64,000 bases of DNA from Hyphomonas sp. (GTDB taxonomy: Bacteria; Pseudomonadota; Alphaproteobacteria; Caulobacterales; Hyphomonadaceae): assembly GCF_017792385.1 (NCBI RefSeq), contig NZ_CP051230.1:3162001-3226000 (forward strand), written 5' to 3'. Position 1 is the stretch's first letter. Each line of letters begins with the position of its first letter. Of the stretch, positions 8,078 to 16,682 are shown piece after piece. The notes under the pieces were generated by a model. That model did not search any database and was not told where the DNA came from. It saw only the letters and a program-made list of their open reading frames with translations. Both the position numbers and the translations under genes were made by a program.

Positions 8078-9261
8078 CTTTCAGCTTCAGTCGTCTCCAC
8101 GCTGCGGCCCCAGCTGCGCATTTCTTCGACAAACAGGTCCGGCGCCTCCATGGCGGCGAAATGTCCACCTCTTGGCATGTCGGTCCAGCGAACGAGATTG
8201 TAGGCGCGCTCCATCCAGCTGCGGGGGGCCGGCTTGTAAACAGGCTCACCCGGGAAATTGGCAAAGGCGGTGGGCGTTTCACAGCGAACCCCCTCCGGCA
8301 GCGCATTGCCGCCCTCCTGAGCAAAGCCATTGTAGAACCAGACGCTGGTCGCAATCGCGTCGTTCACGAGATAGATCATCACATTGGTGAGCAATTGGTC
8401 CTTCGAATAGGTGTCGAGCAGACCGCCTTCGGACAGATCGGACCAGCCATTGAATTTTTCGATGATCCAGGCCGCCGTTCCGACGGGAGAATCCATCAGC
8501 GCCATCGCCAGGGTTTGCGGCTTGGTCATTTGCTGCATCAGATACGCACCCTCACGCTGCATCGCATCCTGCATGCCCGACAGCCAGCGACCTTCCTCCT
8601 CTGACTGGGGAGTTGCCGGTGTCGGGCGGAATCCGACCATGTTGAGATGGATCGCGCGGCATCCGCCCTTGTCGTCGACCGTTCCATGATGGAGGCCGAG
8701 ATTGGACGTGACCATGCTGCCCCAATCTCCGCCCTGCGCCAGATAGGAATCATATTTCAGCACGTCGCGCATCAGCGTGTCCCACAGCGCCGCTGTCGCC
8801 CGTGGTCCAATGGGGGATTTCGGACGTCCGGAAAACCCGTAGCCGGGCAGGGACGGGATGATCAGGTCAAAGGCATCCTCGGCGGCGCCTCCATTGCGGG
8901 AGGGGAAAGCAAGGGGCGAGATGGTTTCCCAGAACTCGAAGACCGATCCCGGCCAGCCATGCGTCAGCAGCAGGGGGCGGCGCCCGCCCGCTTCGCCAAC
9001 CACATGAACGAAGTGGATCACCTGCCCATCGATTTCGACCTTGTAACTCGGGAACTTGTTGAGGATTTCCTCGGATTTGCGCCAGTCATATCCGGCCAGC
9101 CAGTAGCGTTGGATGTCCTTCATGACTGGAGTGGACATGCCATAGGCAAATCCCTCCTCGTTCGCCGGGGCAGGAAACCAGTCATAGGCCTTCACGCGCG
9201 CCATGATGGCGTCGAGCTTTTCCTGTGGCACATCAATGCGATAGGGCTTTGCAGTGGGCAT
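8074..9261 (-). CDS. epoxide hydrolase (EHN / juvenile-hormone epoxide hydrolase type)
   Basis: A 395-residue alpha/beta hydrolase with an N-terminal EHN region (PYRIDVPQEKLDAIMARV) as in microsomal and juvenile-hormone epoxide hydrolases. THGWPGSVFEFWE supplies the oxyanion-hole segment, AQGGDWGS carries the nucleophilic aspartate, and RGGHFAAMEAPDLF near the C-terminus holds the catalytic histidine. Such enzymes open epoxides to diols. No signal peptide is seen. The gene faces nusB and is not in an operon with its neighbours. With the P450 nearby it might serve hydrocarbon oxidation, but that link is only conjecture. Confidence 0.9.
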   Translation of the reverse strand: MPTAKPYRIDVPQEKLDAIMARVKAYDWFPAPANEEGFAYGMSTPVMKDIQRYWLAGYDWRKSEEILNKFPSYKVEIDGQVIHFVHVVGEAGGRRPLLLTHGWPGSVFEFWETISPLAFPSRNGGAAEDAFDLIIPSLPGYGFSGRPKSPIGPRATAALWDTLMRDVLKYDSYLAQGGDWGSMVTSNLGLHHGTVDDKGGCRAIHLNMVGFRPTPATPQSEEEGRWLSGMQDAMQREGAYLMQQMTKPQTLAMALMDSPVGTAAWIIEKFNGWSDLSEGGLLDTYSKDQLLTNVMIYLVNDAIATSVWFYNGFAQEGGNALPEGVRCETPTAFANFPGEPVYKPAPRSWMERAYNLVRWTDMPRGGHFAAMEAPDLFVEEMRSWGRSVETTEAES

Positions 9262-9319
9262 GACTTCATCCTCGCTACGGTTCGTTCACCATAGCGAGCC
9301 TGCCGTGGGGCAATGCAAG

Positions 9320-9661
9320 TTAAATCGAGAAACTGGTTCCGCAGCCACACGCAGCGGTGGCATTCGGGTTGTTGATCCGGAACGCCGCGCCGATCAATTC
9401 AGTCGTGAAGTCGATCTCGGAGCCTTTCAGGAATTCCAGGCTCATTTCATCAATCAGGACTCTCGCACCATCCCGTTCGAGCACGACATCATCCTCCCCG
9501 GCAGCGGAATCGAAATCGAACTTGTAGGAAAATCCGGAACATCCCCCGCCTTCGACAGAAACGCGCAGAAAATCTGCCCCGTCCTGTTTCGCCAGAATCG
9601 CATTAATCCGCTTGGCAGCAGAGGCTGTAAGGGTCACATCAGGGGCCATCGTCGTGCTCAT
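9320..9661 (-). CDS. erpA: iron-sulfur cluster insertion protein (A-type carrier, ErpA/HesB)
   Basis: A 113-residue A-type carrier that passes Fe-S clusters to target enzymes. The three cluster cysteines are C41 (GGGCSGF), C105 and C107 (ACGCGTSF). Length is normal. The ATG at 9661 gives the usual short N-terminus; an in-frame extension to 9805 would overlap dgt and looks unlike the family. It is divergent from dgt with only 27 bp between start codons. ErpA and IscA are hard to separate by sequence; adjacency to dgt is a common alphaproteobacterial arrangement. Confidence 0.9.
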   Translation of the reverse strand: MSTTMAPDVTLTASAAKRINAILAKQDGADFLRVSVEGGGCSGFSYKFDFDSAAGEDDVVLERDGARVLIDEMSLEFLKGSEIDFTTELIGAAFRINNPNATAACGCGTSFSI

Positions 9662-9688
9662 GACCTCAACATAGGGATTCCCGGGCCA

Positions 9689-10861
9689 ATGGAAAAGAGA
9701 GCAGTGTACGCCACACGGCACGAAGACAGTCGCGGCCGGTATTTTCCGGAGGCACCTTCGGCGACGCGGACCCCGTTCCAGAGGGATCGTGACCGGATCA
9801 TCCACTCAACCGCTTTCCGCCGTCTGAAACAGAAAACACAGGTATTTGTGGCCCATGAAGGCGATCATTTCCGCACGCGCCTGACCCATTCCCTCGAAGT
9901 GGCGCAGATTGCCCGAAGCATCGCCCGAACACTGGGGCTGGACGAAGATCTGGCCGAGGCCCTGGCGCTTGCTCATGATCTCGGTCATCCGCCCTTCGGC
10001 CATGCCGGCGAAGATCAATTGGACGCCTGCATGGCAGAGTATGAAGGTTTCGACCACAATGCGCAGACCCTGCGGATCGTCACCAAGCTCGAGGTGCGCT
10101 ATCCGAATTTCGAGGGTCTGAACCTTACCTGGGAACTGCTGGAGGGTCTGGTCAAGCATAACGGCCCGATGGTGCAGGAGGATACGCCGCTGGACTCTCT
10201 ACCAGCCGCCTTTCGCGCCTATGCGAATTTCATGGATCTTGAACCTCACCAGTTCGCGGGTCCCGAGGCGCAGGTCGCGGCGCTCTCGGACGACATCGCC
10301 TACAACAATCACGATATCGATGACGGGATCGCCGCCGGCCTGTTCACGATCGACGATCTCATGGACCTCCCGATTGTGGGAGATCAGTTCCGGGGCGTGA
10401 AGATAGAATATCCCCATCTCAGCGACCGAATGGTGTCGTACGAGGCTGTGCGCCGCCTGATTGGCGTTTGGATCAACGACCTGACTGCGGAGACGGGTCG
10501 CCGCGCGCGGGAATATGCGCCGCAGAGCGCAGCGGAAGTGCGCGCCATGTCTGTGCCCCTGGTCGCCTTCTCCGAGGAACTGGAAAGCCGCCAGAGGGCC
10601 CTTCGGGCCTTCCTGCATGAGCGAATGTACAAGCACTACACCGTTAACCGGATGCGCAGCAAAGCCAAGCGCATGCTTTCGGAACTGTTCGATATCTTCT
10701 TTCAGGAGCCGGAGACCCTGCCGGCGCCCTGGCGCCAGGATGCGTCACAGGCGACCGAAGCCCGCAGAGCCCGCATCGTGTGTGACTACATCGCCGGCAT
10801 GACGGATGGGTACGCCATCGACGAGCACCGGCGGCTGTATCACCCGGACGTCCTGAGATAG
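9689..10861 (+). CDS. dgt: deoxyguanosinetriphosphate triphosphohydrolase-like protein
   Basis: A 390-residue HD-domain dNTPase that removes triphosphate from deoxynucleotides. Family marks are SRGRYFPE, TRTPFQRDRDRIIHSTAFRRL (start of the domain), H67 in THSLEVAQ, the HD pair at 96-97 in AHDLGHPPFGHAG and the later ALSDDIAYNNHD. I used the ATG at 9689, since residues upstream in this frame are antisense to erpA. Length fits the shorter Dgt-like class of alphaproteobacteria. In many relatives argS follows directly; here a SPOR-domain gene follows after 135 bp. Confidence 0.95.
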   Translation: MEKRAVYATRHEDSRGRYFPEAPSATRTPFQRDRDRIIHSTAFRRLKQKTQVFVAHEGDHFRTRLTHSLEVAQIARSIARTLGLDEDLAEALALAHDLGHPPFGHAGEDQLDACMAEYEGFDHNAQTLRIVTKLEVRYPNFEGLNLTWELLEGLVKHNGPMVQEDTPLDSLPAAFRAYANFMDLEPHQFAGPEAQVAALSDDIAYNNHDIDDGIAAGLFTIDDLMDLPIVGDQFRGVKIEYPHLSDRMVSYEAVRRLIGVWINDLTAETGRRAREYAPQSAAEVRAMSVPLVAFSEELESRQRALRAFLHERMYKHYTVNRMRSKAKRMLSELFDIFFQEPETLPAPWRQDASQATEARRARIVCDYIAGMTDGYAIDEHRRLYHPDVLR

Positions 10862-10996
10862 CCACATTGCCGCCCGGTTCAGGTACTAGGCGCATCCTGA
10901 AGGGGGCGCGGCTGAGAATCCTGTTGGATATTCAACCGTCGTTAACGAAACGGGCCGTAATTTTAACTCTGTGAACCTTTTTGCGAGGATGATTCC

Positions 10997-11875
10997 ATGG
11001 GGCGATATCGGGAAAACGGTGGGGACTACTCCCCGTTTGAAGACGATTACCGCGGATTCGACGTGCGCGAGGATGATGCTGCGCGCGGTCCGCTGATCCT
11101 AGCCCTCGCCGTCGGCGTGCTGCTCGTCTTCGGCGCTGTCGTCTGGAATACCTACCGGCAGGGAGTTCGGGCCAATGGCGCTGGTATTCCCAGCGTGATT
11201 GCCGACGCCCAGCCCTACAAGCGCGCCCCCGAAGACCGCGGTGGAACGGCCGTCCCCGACACGGACAAGCGCTTCTACGACCAGATGGACGATTCCGAAC
11301 GGGCGGAATCAGACTTAAAGGACTTCGCAGAGGCGGGCGGCGAGTCGGACGGCATGTTGCAGGGCGGCCCGCCGATAGAGTTGCGGCCCGGCCGCGAAGG
11401 GACCGGGCCGGATGATGACCAGGTGCGCGCCCTCGCGGATCTCGAAACCATGCCCGAAGACGAGGATGAGCCTATCGGCGGTGTGCGCACGCAGACCGTT
11501 CCGGAAGGCTCCCGGCAACCTGTCGAGATGGCCCGCACAGGTGACACCATCGCCCCCGCGCCGCTCAGCCAGCCAAGGGCTCCCGAACCGGTCGTTGCGG
11601 AGAACGAGTTCGATTTCGTCCAGGACGGGAGCTATCTCGTCCAGTTGGCCGCATTCCGGTCGGAAGAAGCCGCAGAGACCGCCTGGTCCCAGCTCAACAA
11701 GGCGAAGCCCGGCCTGTATCGCAGCGCCCGGAAGCAAATCCAGCGGGCAGATCTTGGCGCCAAGGGTGTTTTCTACCGATTGCGCGTTGGGAGTTTCGCA
11801 GATCGTGAATCTGCATCCGATTTCTGCGAGGCCGTGAAGGCAGGCGGAGACAATTGCATCGTGGTGACGGGCTAG
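10997..11875 (+). CDS. SPOR domain-containing membrane protein
   Basis: A 292-residue protein with a cytoplasmic N-terminus, one membrane helix (about residues 33-50, LILALAVGVLLVFGAVVW), a long acidic low-complexity middle and a C-terminal SPOR domain (about 215-290; YLVQLAAFRSEEAAETAW, then FYRLRVGSF). SPOR domains bind glycan strands stripped of peptides at the division septum, so this is probably an inner-membrane division or cell-wall protein. It shares a boundary (TAGTG) with nagZ, a muramidase-pathway enzyme, matching the common SPOR-nagZ-scpA-scpB order. Confidence 0.93.
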   Translation: MGRYRENGGDYSPFEDDYRGFDVREDDAARGPLILALAVGVLLVFGAVVWNTYRQGVRANGAGIPSVIADAQPYKRAPEDRGGTAVPDTDKRFYDQMDDSERAESDLKDFAEAGGESDGMLQGGPPIELRPGREGTGPDDDQVRALADLETMPEDEDEPIGGVRTQTVPEGSRQPVEMARTGDTIAPAPLSQPRAPEPVVAENEFDFVQDGSYLVQLAAFRSEEAAETAWSQLNKAKPGLYRSARKQIQRADLGAKGVFYRLRVGSFADRESASDFCEAVKAGGDNCIVVTG

Positions 11876-12912
11876 TGGTCAAGGCGTGCATCCTCAGCGT
11901 ATCGGGCCCGACGCTCACAGCGGCTGAAGCCAGGCTGTTTGCAACGCAGCAGCCATGGGGCGTGATCCTGATGGGGCGATCCTGCGTGTCGCGCCAGCAA
12001 GTCCGCACACTCGTGGATGACATCTGGCAGGCGCTTGGACGGCCCTGTCTCATCTTCATCGATCAGGAAGGTGGGCGTGTTGCCCGCCTGAAGGCGCCGG
12101 AATGGCCACTGTTCCCGCGCGGACGGGACTATGCCGACCTCCATGCGCGCGATGCGGAAAAGGGTCTGTCTGCCGCATGGCTCGGCCACCGGCTGATCGC
12201 TGCGGAATTGTCGTCCCTGTCCATCCATGCCGATTGCGCTCCGGTCGTCGACCTGCCGGTTGCAGGCGCGCACGACGTCATCGGGGATCGCGCGTTTGGT
12301 ACCGATCCGGAATCTGTTGCGGCCCTGGCCGGTGCTGCGTTGAAGGGGCTCGCGGCAGGTGGCGTGGCTGGCGTCATCAAGCATATTCCGGGGCATGGAC
12401 GTTCCATGGCCGACAGTCATATGGAGCTGCCGCGCGTGACGGCAGGCGATAATGAACTCGCAAGCGATTTCGACGCGTTTGCGCGCCTGGCGGACGCGCC
12501 AATGGCGATGACCGCCCATATCTCCTATGATGCATTTGACGCCAATGTGCCGGCGACCCTGTCAAAAATCATGATTCAGGACGTGATTCGCCAGCGAATC
12601 GGGTTTGATGGTCTGCTGATGACGGATGATCTGGGGATGAAAGCGCTGGGCGGCAGCCTTGGCGAGCGGGGGCATGCTGCGATTGCGGCAGGTTGTGACG
12701 TCCTGTTGCATTGTTCGGGCTTCCTGTCCGATCCCGATGCCATTCTGGCCGAAATGACGGAAGTGGCCGCCGCTGCGCCAATCCTGTCCGGCCGGGCGCT
12801 GGAGCGCGCCGAGCGGGCGGAGGCTATGTCGACCCGCCAGGAAGAGTTCGATCTCGTCGAAGGATGGCAGACCTTCAAATCTTACTTCCCGCAAATGGCG
12901 GGGGCTGCATGA
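11875..12912 (+). CDS. nagZ: beta-N-acetylhexosaminidase (peptidoglycan recycling)
   Basis: A 345-residue family 3 glycoside hydrolase that cuts GlcNAc from anhydromuropeptides in the cytoplasm. Seen here are FIDQEGGRVARLK, the GH3/NagZ motif IKHIPGHGRSMADSH with its catalytic histidine, and MTDDLGMKAL with the nucleophile aspartate. The start is GTG at 11875, overlapping the SPOR gene's stop (TAGTG); an ATG seven codons upstream is possible but would lie within that gene. The stop overlaps scpA as ATGA, pointing to translational coupling. Confidence 0.96.
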   Translation: MVKACILSVSGPTLTAAEARLFATQQPWGVILMGRSCVSRQQVRTLVDDIWQALGRPCLIFIDQEGGRVARLKAPEWPLFPRGRDYADLHARDAEKGLSAAWLGHRLIAAELSSLSIHADCAPVVDLPVAGAHDVIGDRAFGTDPESVAALAGAALKGLAAGGVAGVIKHIPGHGRSMADSHMELPRVTAGDNELASDFDAFARLADAPMAMTAHISYDAFDANVPATLSKIMIQDVIRQRIGFDGLLMTDDLGMKALGGSLGERGHAAIAAGCDVLLHCSGFLSDPDAILAEMTEVAAAAPILSGRALERAERAEAMSTRQEEFDLVEGWQTFKSYFPQMAGAA

Positions 12913-13742
12913 GCGCGGACATGATCTCCATTGACGCGCTCTCTGCAGACGCGCAGGACGCCGAAGCCGGCGACCTGTTCACAGTCGATGTGGGCGGGTA
13001 TGAAGGCCCGCTGCACCTGTTGCTCGAACTGGCGCGCCGCCAGAAGGTCGACCTTCTGCATTTGTCCATGCTCTCGCTGGCGGAGCAGTATCTGGATTTC
13101 ATCGAAGAGGCGAAATCTAAGCGGATCGATCTGGCCGCCGACTATCTGTTGATGGCGTCGTGGCTTGCCTTCATGAAGTCGCGCCTGTTGTTGCCCAAGC
13201 CGGAAAAGGCGGCGGAAGACGAGCCGACCGGCGAGGAAATGGCGACGCGTCTCGCTTTTCGCCTGAAGCGGCTGGATGCCATGCGAAGTGCGGTTGAAGA
13301 ACTCGAATCCGGGCCGATCCTGAACAATGTCGTTTTCCTGAGGGGTGCCCCGGTACAGCCGAAAGTGGTGAAGCATACTGAGTTCACGGCGACGTTGTAT
13401 GAACTGACTCAGGCTTTCGGCACGATACGGGACCGTCGCGAGAAAGAGCGCCCGCACACGATCGAACAACAGCTCGTATTGCCTCTCGAACTGGCGCGGA
13501 CAACGCTGCGTGCACTGCGAGAGCAGTTGGAACAGTGGTCTTCACTGGACGAAATCCGATCAACCATGACAGACGTGGACCCTGAACTGCCACCTCGGTC
13601 TGTCACTGCCAGCGTGTTTTCGGCCGCATTGGAACTTGCCCGTGATGGGGAAGTGGATGTGCGCCAGGATGAACACTTCGCGCCACTTTACTTGCGCAAT
13701 GCGGGGAACAGAGCAGAGGGGGGCAGCAATGCAACCGCTTGA
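12909..13742 (+). CDS. scpA: segregation and condensation protein A (kleisin)
   Basis: A 277-residue kleisin that bridges SMC heads and recruits ScpB for chromosome condensation. The N-terminal signature FTVDVGGYEGPLHLLLELAR and then VDLLHLSMLSLAEQYLDF are typical, followed by MASWLAFMKSRLLLP and a C-terminal winged-helix segment. The ATG at 12909 overlaps the nagZ stop (ATGA) and is preferred over an upstream start inside nagZ. It overlaps scpB by 14 bp. The smc gene is not in this window. Confidence 0.96.
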   Translation: MSADMISIDALSADAQDAEAGDLFTVDVGGYEGPLHLLLELARRQKVDLLHLSMLSLAEQYLDFIEEAKSKRIDLAADYLLMASWLAFMKSRLLLPKPEKAAEDEPTGEEMATRLAFRLKRLDAMRSAVEELESGPILNNVVFLRGAPVQPKVVKHTEFTATLYELTQAFGTIRDRREKERPHTIEQQLVLPLELARTTLRALREQLEQWSSLDEIRSTMTDVDPELPPRSVTASVFSAALELARDGEVDVRQDEHFAPLYLRNAGNRAEGGSNATA

Positions 13743-14763
13743 GAAACACTTGATGACAGACGACACACCTGAAGCGGAACGCGATCCGGTCGCCCAATTG
13801 TCATTCGCCTATCGCCGGTCGGAAGAAGCTCTGATCGAAGGGGCAAGTGAAGCGCTGGTCGAAGGTATTCGCCGGGCCGAGGCAATCCTGTTCGCCGCGG
13901 GCGAGCCGCTGTCGGCGGAACAGATTGCCGAAACGCTTCCGCACGGGGTCGAGGCCGCTGAAGTCCTCATGGCCCTGCGCGCGCAATATGTGAACCGCGG
14001 CGTCAACCTTGTTGAAGTGGCCGGGAAGTGGCGCTTTCAGACCGCTTCCGACCTCGCTTATCTCTTCGTTGAAGAGCGTCAGGTCCAGAAGCGGCTGGGA
14101 CAGGCCACGCTGGAGACGCTCGCCATCATTGCCTATGGCCAGCCGGTCACGCGGGCGGAGATCGAAGCCGTACGAGGTGTTGCCGTTTCCAAGACAACGA
14201 TCGATACGCTTCTGGAAACAGGGTGGGTCAAGATCAAGGGGCGCCGCAAGACGCCGGGGCAGCCAATTACCTATGGCACGACCGACGCCTTTCTGGAGCA
14301 TTTCGGCCTTGAGGGCCTCGAAACCCTGCCGGGCAAGGCTGACCTCGAAGCGGAAGGGCTGCTGTCCGACGTCATACCCGAAGGGTTCCAGATGCCGGAC
14401 GAGGAAGCGCTCATGGGCGAGGAAATGCCGGAAGACACCCTGCCGGAGGTCGAAGACAGCGAGTCTTTCGTGACGGATTTCATGGAAGATGAAGGCGCCG
14501 ATGACGATGGCGATATTGCAGATGCCGAGTTGGACAGCGAGTCAGATCTGGCCGATCCGGTTGACGCTCAGCATACCGACGAGGGCGAAGAAGAAGACGA
14601 CGATGCGCCGGTCAGCGTCTTTGCCTATACGCGGGCACCTGAACGTTCAAAGGCGGATGATGACGAGTTCGATAGCCAGGACGTCAAGGCGGCCGTTATT
14701 CAATTGTCGAAACAGCCCCGTACGCCAGAGCAACCCATGGGCCAATGGGAAGACGACGAATAG
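13729..14763 (+). CDS. scpB: segregation and condensation protein B with long acidic tail
   Basis: A 344-residue ScpB. The tandem winged-helix core (about residues 40-205) is clear: EGIRRAEAILFAAGEPLSAE, VEVAGKWRFQTA, LETLAIIAYGQPVTRAEIE and GRRKTPGQPITYGTT. After it runs a tail of about 130 residues very rich in Asp and Glu, with no recognisable domain. The ATG at 13729 has a GAGGGGGGC Shine-Dalgarno and overlaps scpA; an ATG at 13753 is a weaker choice. Many ScpB proteins are about 200 residues, although acidic extensions occur in alphaproteobacteria. tatA, the usual next gene, is absent. Confidence 0.93.
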   Translation: MQPLEKHLMTDDTPEAERDPVAQLSFAYRRSEEALIEGASEALVEGIRRAEAILFAAGEPLSAEQIAETLPHGVEAAEVLMALRAQYVNRGVNLVEVAGKWRFQTASDLAYLFVEERQVQKRLGQATLETLAIIAYGQPVTRAEIEAVRGVAVSKTTIDTLLETGWVKIKGRRKTPGQPITYGTTDAFLEHFGLEGLETLPGKADLEAEGLLSDVIPEGFQMPDEEALMGEEMPEDTLPEVEDSESFVTDFMEDEGADDDGDIADAELDSESDLADPVDAQHTDEGEEEDDDAPVSVFAYTRAPERSKADDDEFDSQDVKAAVIQLSKQPRTPEQPMGQWEDDE

Positions 14764-14784
14764 GTCTGCTTCGGAACGCTGCAC

Positions 14785-16089
14785 ATGACCGGTGACATTG
14801 CCCGCCGTTTGACGTCTCCGGTTGCGCTTTTCGGCTATGCCATATTTGCGCTCCTGATTGCGCCGGCCATGCTCAACGGGTTCCCGCTCGTCATGTCGGA
14901 CTCGATCGCCTATTCGGGAGAAGGGGTAAACTGGATGCGGGCGAAATCGCCCGCCCTGTTGATGACCTTGCCCTACAAGGCTCTGGGATATTGGGCCACT
15001 CCACTGGTAAACAGTGCACTGATCGCCGGCGCGTGGATGCTGCTGATACGCGCATTCGATCTGAAACCGAACATTTTGGTGCTTCTGGGCCTCATTCTGA
15101 TCAGCCTTCAGCCGCTCTATGCCAGTGCCGTGCTGGTGGACGCCTGGTTCTTCCCGGCCATCGTGTTGCTCGCAGCGTCTTTGAGGCACTCGCCCTTGAT
15201 GACGGGGGCGGTTGCAGGCCTTCTTCTGTCGGCGCACGGGTCTGGCCAGATCATGGCAGTGGTGTTTGCGGTCCTGGCATTCTTGCTGTGCCGGTCCCGC
15301 CGGCCGGTCTGGGCTGCTGTGATCGCGGCTGTCGTCGCTTTTGGCATGAATGCTGTTCTGGATGCGACCATCGAGCCGGACACGCCTCGGCTCGCCAGGA
15401 CATTTCCCGCCGCGCGCGTGTTTTCGGTCCAGCCGGAATTGCTGGTGCGCGAAGCAGACCGGTCAGGCAATGTCGTTCTTGAAGAAAGCGCGGCGTTGGT
15501 CATCGACCTGAAAGCCGATCCAGAAAACCGGTTGCGGCGAGATTTGTTCTGGGATGTCTGGAAGCAGACAGAGGGACGTTTCGATCTCGTCGAGTTTGAA
15601 TCCCGTCATGCCCTTCCAATCCTGAAGGACGCATGGGTTTATCGTCCATCGGAATTGGTGCGTGCGGTCCTGCAGGATTTTGCGAGCTTTTACGGTCCGG
15701 ATACTGAGTTTGATTTTCGGCCGGTTCTGTCCGAGACCTTTCCTCCGCCATTTCAATCATCCTGGCAGGCCGAAGGGGTCTTTTCCTCGTCCCCGGCAGA
15801 AGGGATAGCCACCTTCATGCGGTACCTGCTGTACGCGATTTTCGTTACCGCCATTCTGTTCTACTGGAACAAGGCCGACCCGCTGACACGACGCAATGTG
15901 ATTGCCATCACCCTGCTGGTTTTGGCCAATGACTTCCTGTTTGCCCTCCTTTCGGGACCGCCAGACCGGTATCATCATCGCGTTCTGCCATTTCTTGCGG
16001 TCGCCATACTGTTGCTTGTGTCGCCGCGGTCTACGCCCCGGAAGGCGGCGGCAGCCGAAATCGACGCTCTTCCGGAAAACGGCCAATGA
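14785..16089 (+). CDS. uncharacterised polytopic membrane protein
   Basis: A 434-residue protein I do not recognise. Hydrophobic segments suggest about eight to ten membrane helices in two blocks, an N-terminal one (residues about 13-195) and a C-terminal one (about 350-418), with a soluble loop of around 150 residues between them. The first loop carries VMSDSIAYSGEG. This layout, an acidic residue in the first outer loop plus a large extracytoplasmic segment, resembles GT-C glycosyltransferases, but no family motif is certain. It lies 21 bp after scpB, where tatABC usually sits, and its 3' end overlaps the convergent DUF1287 gene by 59 bp. Confidence 0.75.
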   Translation: MTGDIARRLTSPVALFGYAIFALLIAPAMLNGFPLVMSDSIAYSGEGVNWMRAKSPALLMTLPYKALGYWATPLVNSALIAGAWMLLIRAFDLKPNILVLLGLILISLQPLYASAVLVDAWFFPAIVLLAASLRHSPLMTGAVAGLLLSAHGSGQIMAVVFAVLAFLLCRSRRPVWAAVIAAVVAFGMNAVLDATIEPDTPRLARTFPAARVFSVQPELLVREADRSGNVVLEESAALVIDLKADPENRLRRDLFWDVWKQTEGRFDLVEFESRHALPILKDAWVYRPSELVRAVLQDFASFYGPDTEFDFRPVLSETFPPPFQSSWQAEGVFSSSPAEGIATFMRYLLYAIFVTAILFYWNKADPLTRRNVIAITLLVLANDFLFALLSGPPDRYHHRVLPFLAVAILLLVSPRSTPRKAAAAEIDALPENGQ

Positions 16090-16639
16090 TGTCGTCCTCG
16101 GAGGCGCCCCACCCCATATTGTGAAGGATCAGGGGGCGGCCGGTCCGGCTGGCGCGGTCGGATACGATGCCGATGTGCGGCAGGGCCCCCTTGTAGCGCA
16201 TTGTGTACAGATCTCCCGCCTGCCAGCCAGAACTCGAATCCGGCAAAGACAATACGTGTCCATGCCGCTCGATATAGCGTTCGAGATTGGGTACCCGTCG
16301 GTGATCAATGTTCCGGTCCGGACGGGTCAGTCCCCAGATGCTTGGATAGGCGCCGAAGGCGCTGCGCATGTCCTCATGCACCAATTCCTGAAGGTCCATG
16401 CCGAATGCGTCGCGATAGGCGCGAATGATCACATCCGTACACACGCCGCGGGATCGCGGTACATCTCCCATCGGATAATCCAGTCGGACATAGGCCGGGT
16501 CATAAATTCGTGTCACGCCGATCTGAGCGCGCGCGGCCATGGCCAGACGGGTAGGCCATGGCAGGCTGCGCCTGGCGAGCTGGACCGGGGCCAGGGGCAG
16601 ACTCAGTCCGGAGAGCAGGAAGGCGCGTCGGGTCGGCAT
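16031..16639 (-). CDS. DUF1287 family protein with twin-arginine signal
   Basis: A 202-residue exported protein. The N-terminus MPTRRAFLLSGLSLPLAP matches a Tat signal (TRRAFLL). The mature part fits DUF1287: GVTRIYDPAYVRLDYPMGD, RGVCTDVIIRAYR with a candidate nucleophilic Cys, MRSAFGAYPSIWGL, PNLERYIERHG and PHIGIVSD with a candidate His. This Cys-His pattern recalls NlpC/P60-type amidases, so a periplasmic cell-wall role is plausible but unproven for the family. The ATG at 16639 is chosen because it puts the Arg pair at the N-terminus. It lies 43 bp after the nitroreductase on the same strand. Confidence 0.85.
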   Translation of the reverse strand: MPTRRAFLLSGLSLPLAPVQLARRSLPWPTRLAMAARAQIGVTRIYDPAYVRLDYPMGDVPRSRGVCTDVIIRAYRDAFGMDLQELVHEDMRSAFGAYPSIWGLTRPDRNIDHRRVPNLERYIERHGHVLSLPDSSSGWQAGDLYTMRYKGALPHIGIVSDRASRTGRPLILHNMGWGASEDDIIGRFPEERRFRLPPPSGA

Positions 16640-16682
16640 GTCGGCATTTCGCCATGCCGATCCGGCAGCAATGGGGCGAAAA

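Noticed and set aside
10940..10970. Two TTAA half-sites as a CtrA box upstream of the SPOR gene
   Set aside because: Their spacing is not the seven bases needed for CtrA; single TTAACC half-sites near 43414 and 63231 were dismissed likewise.
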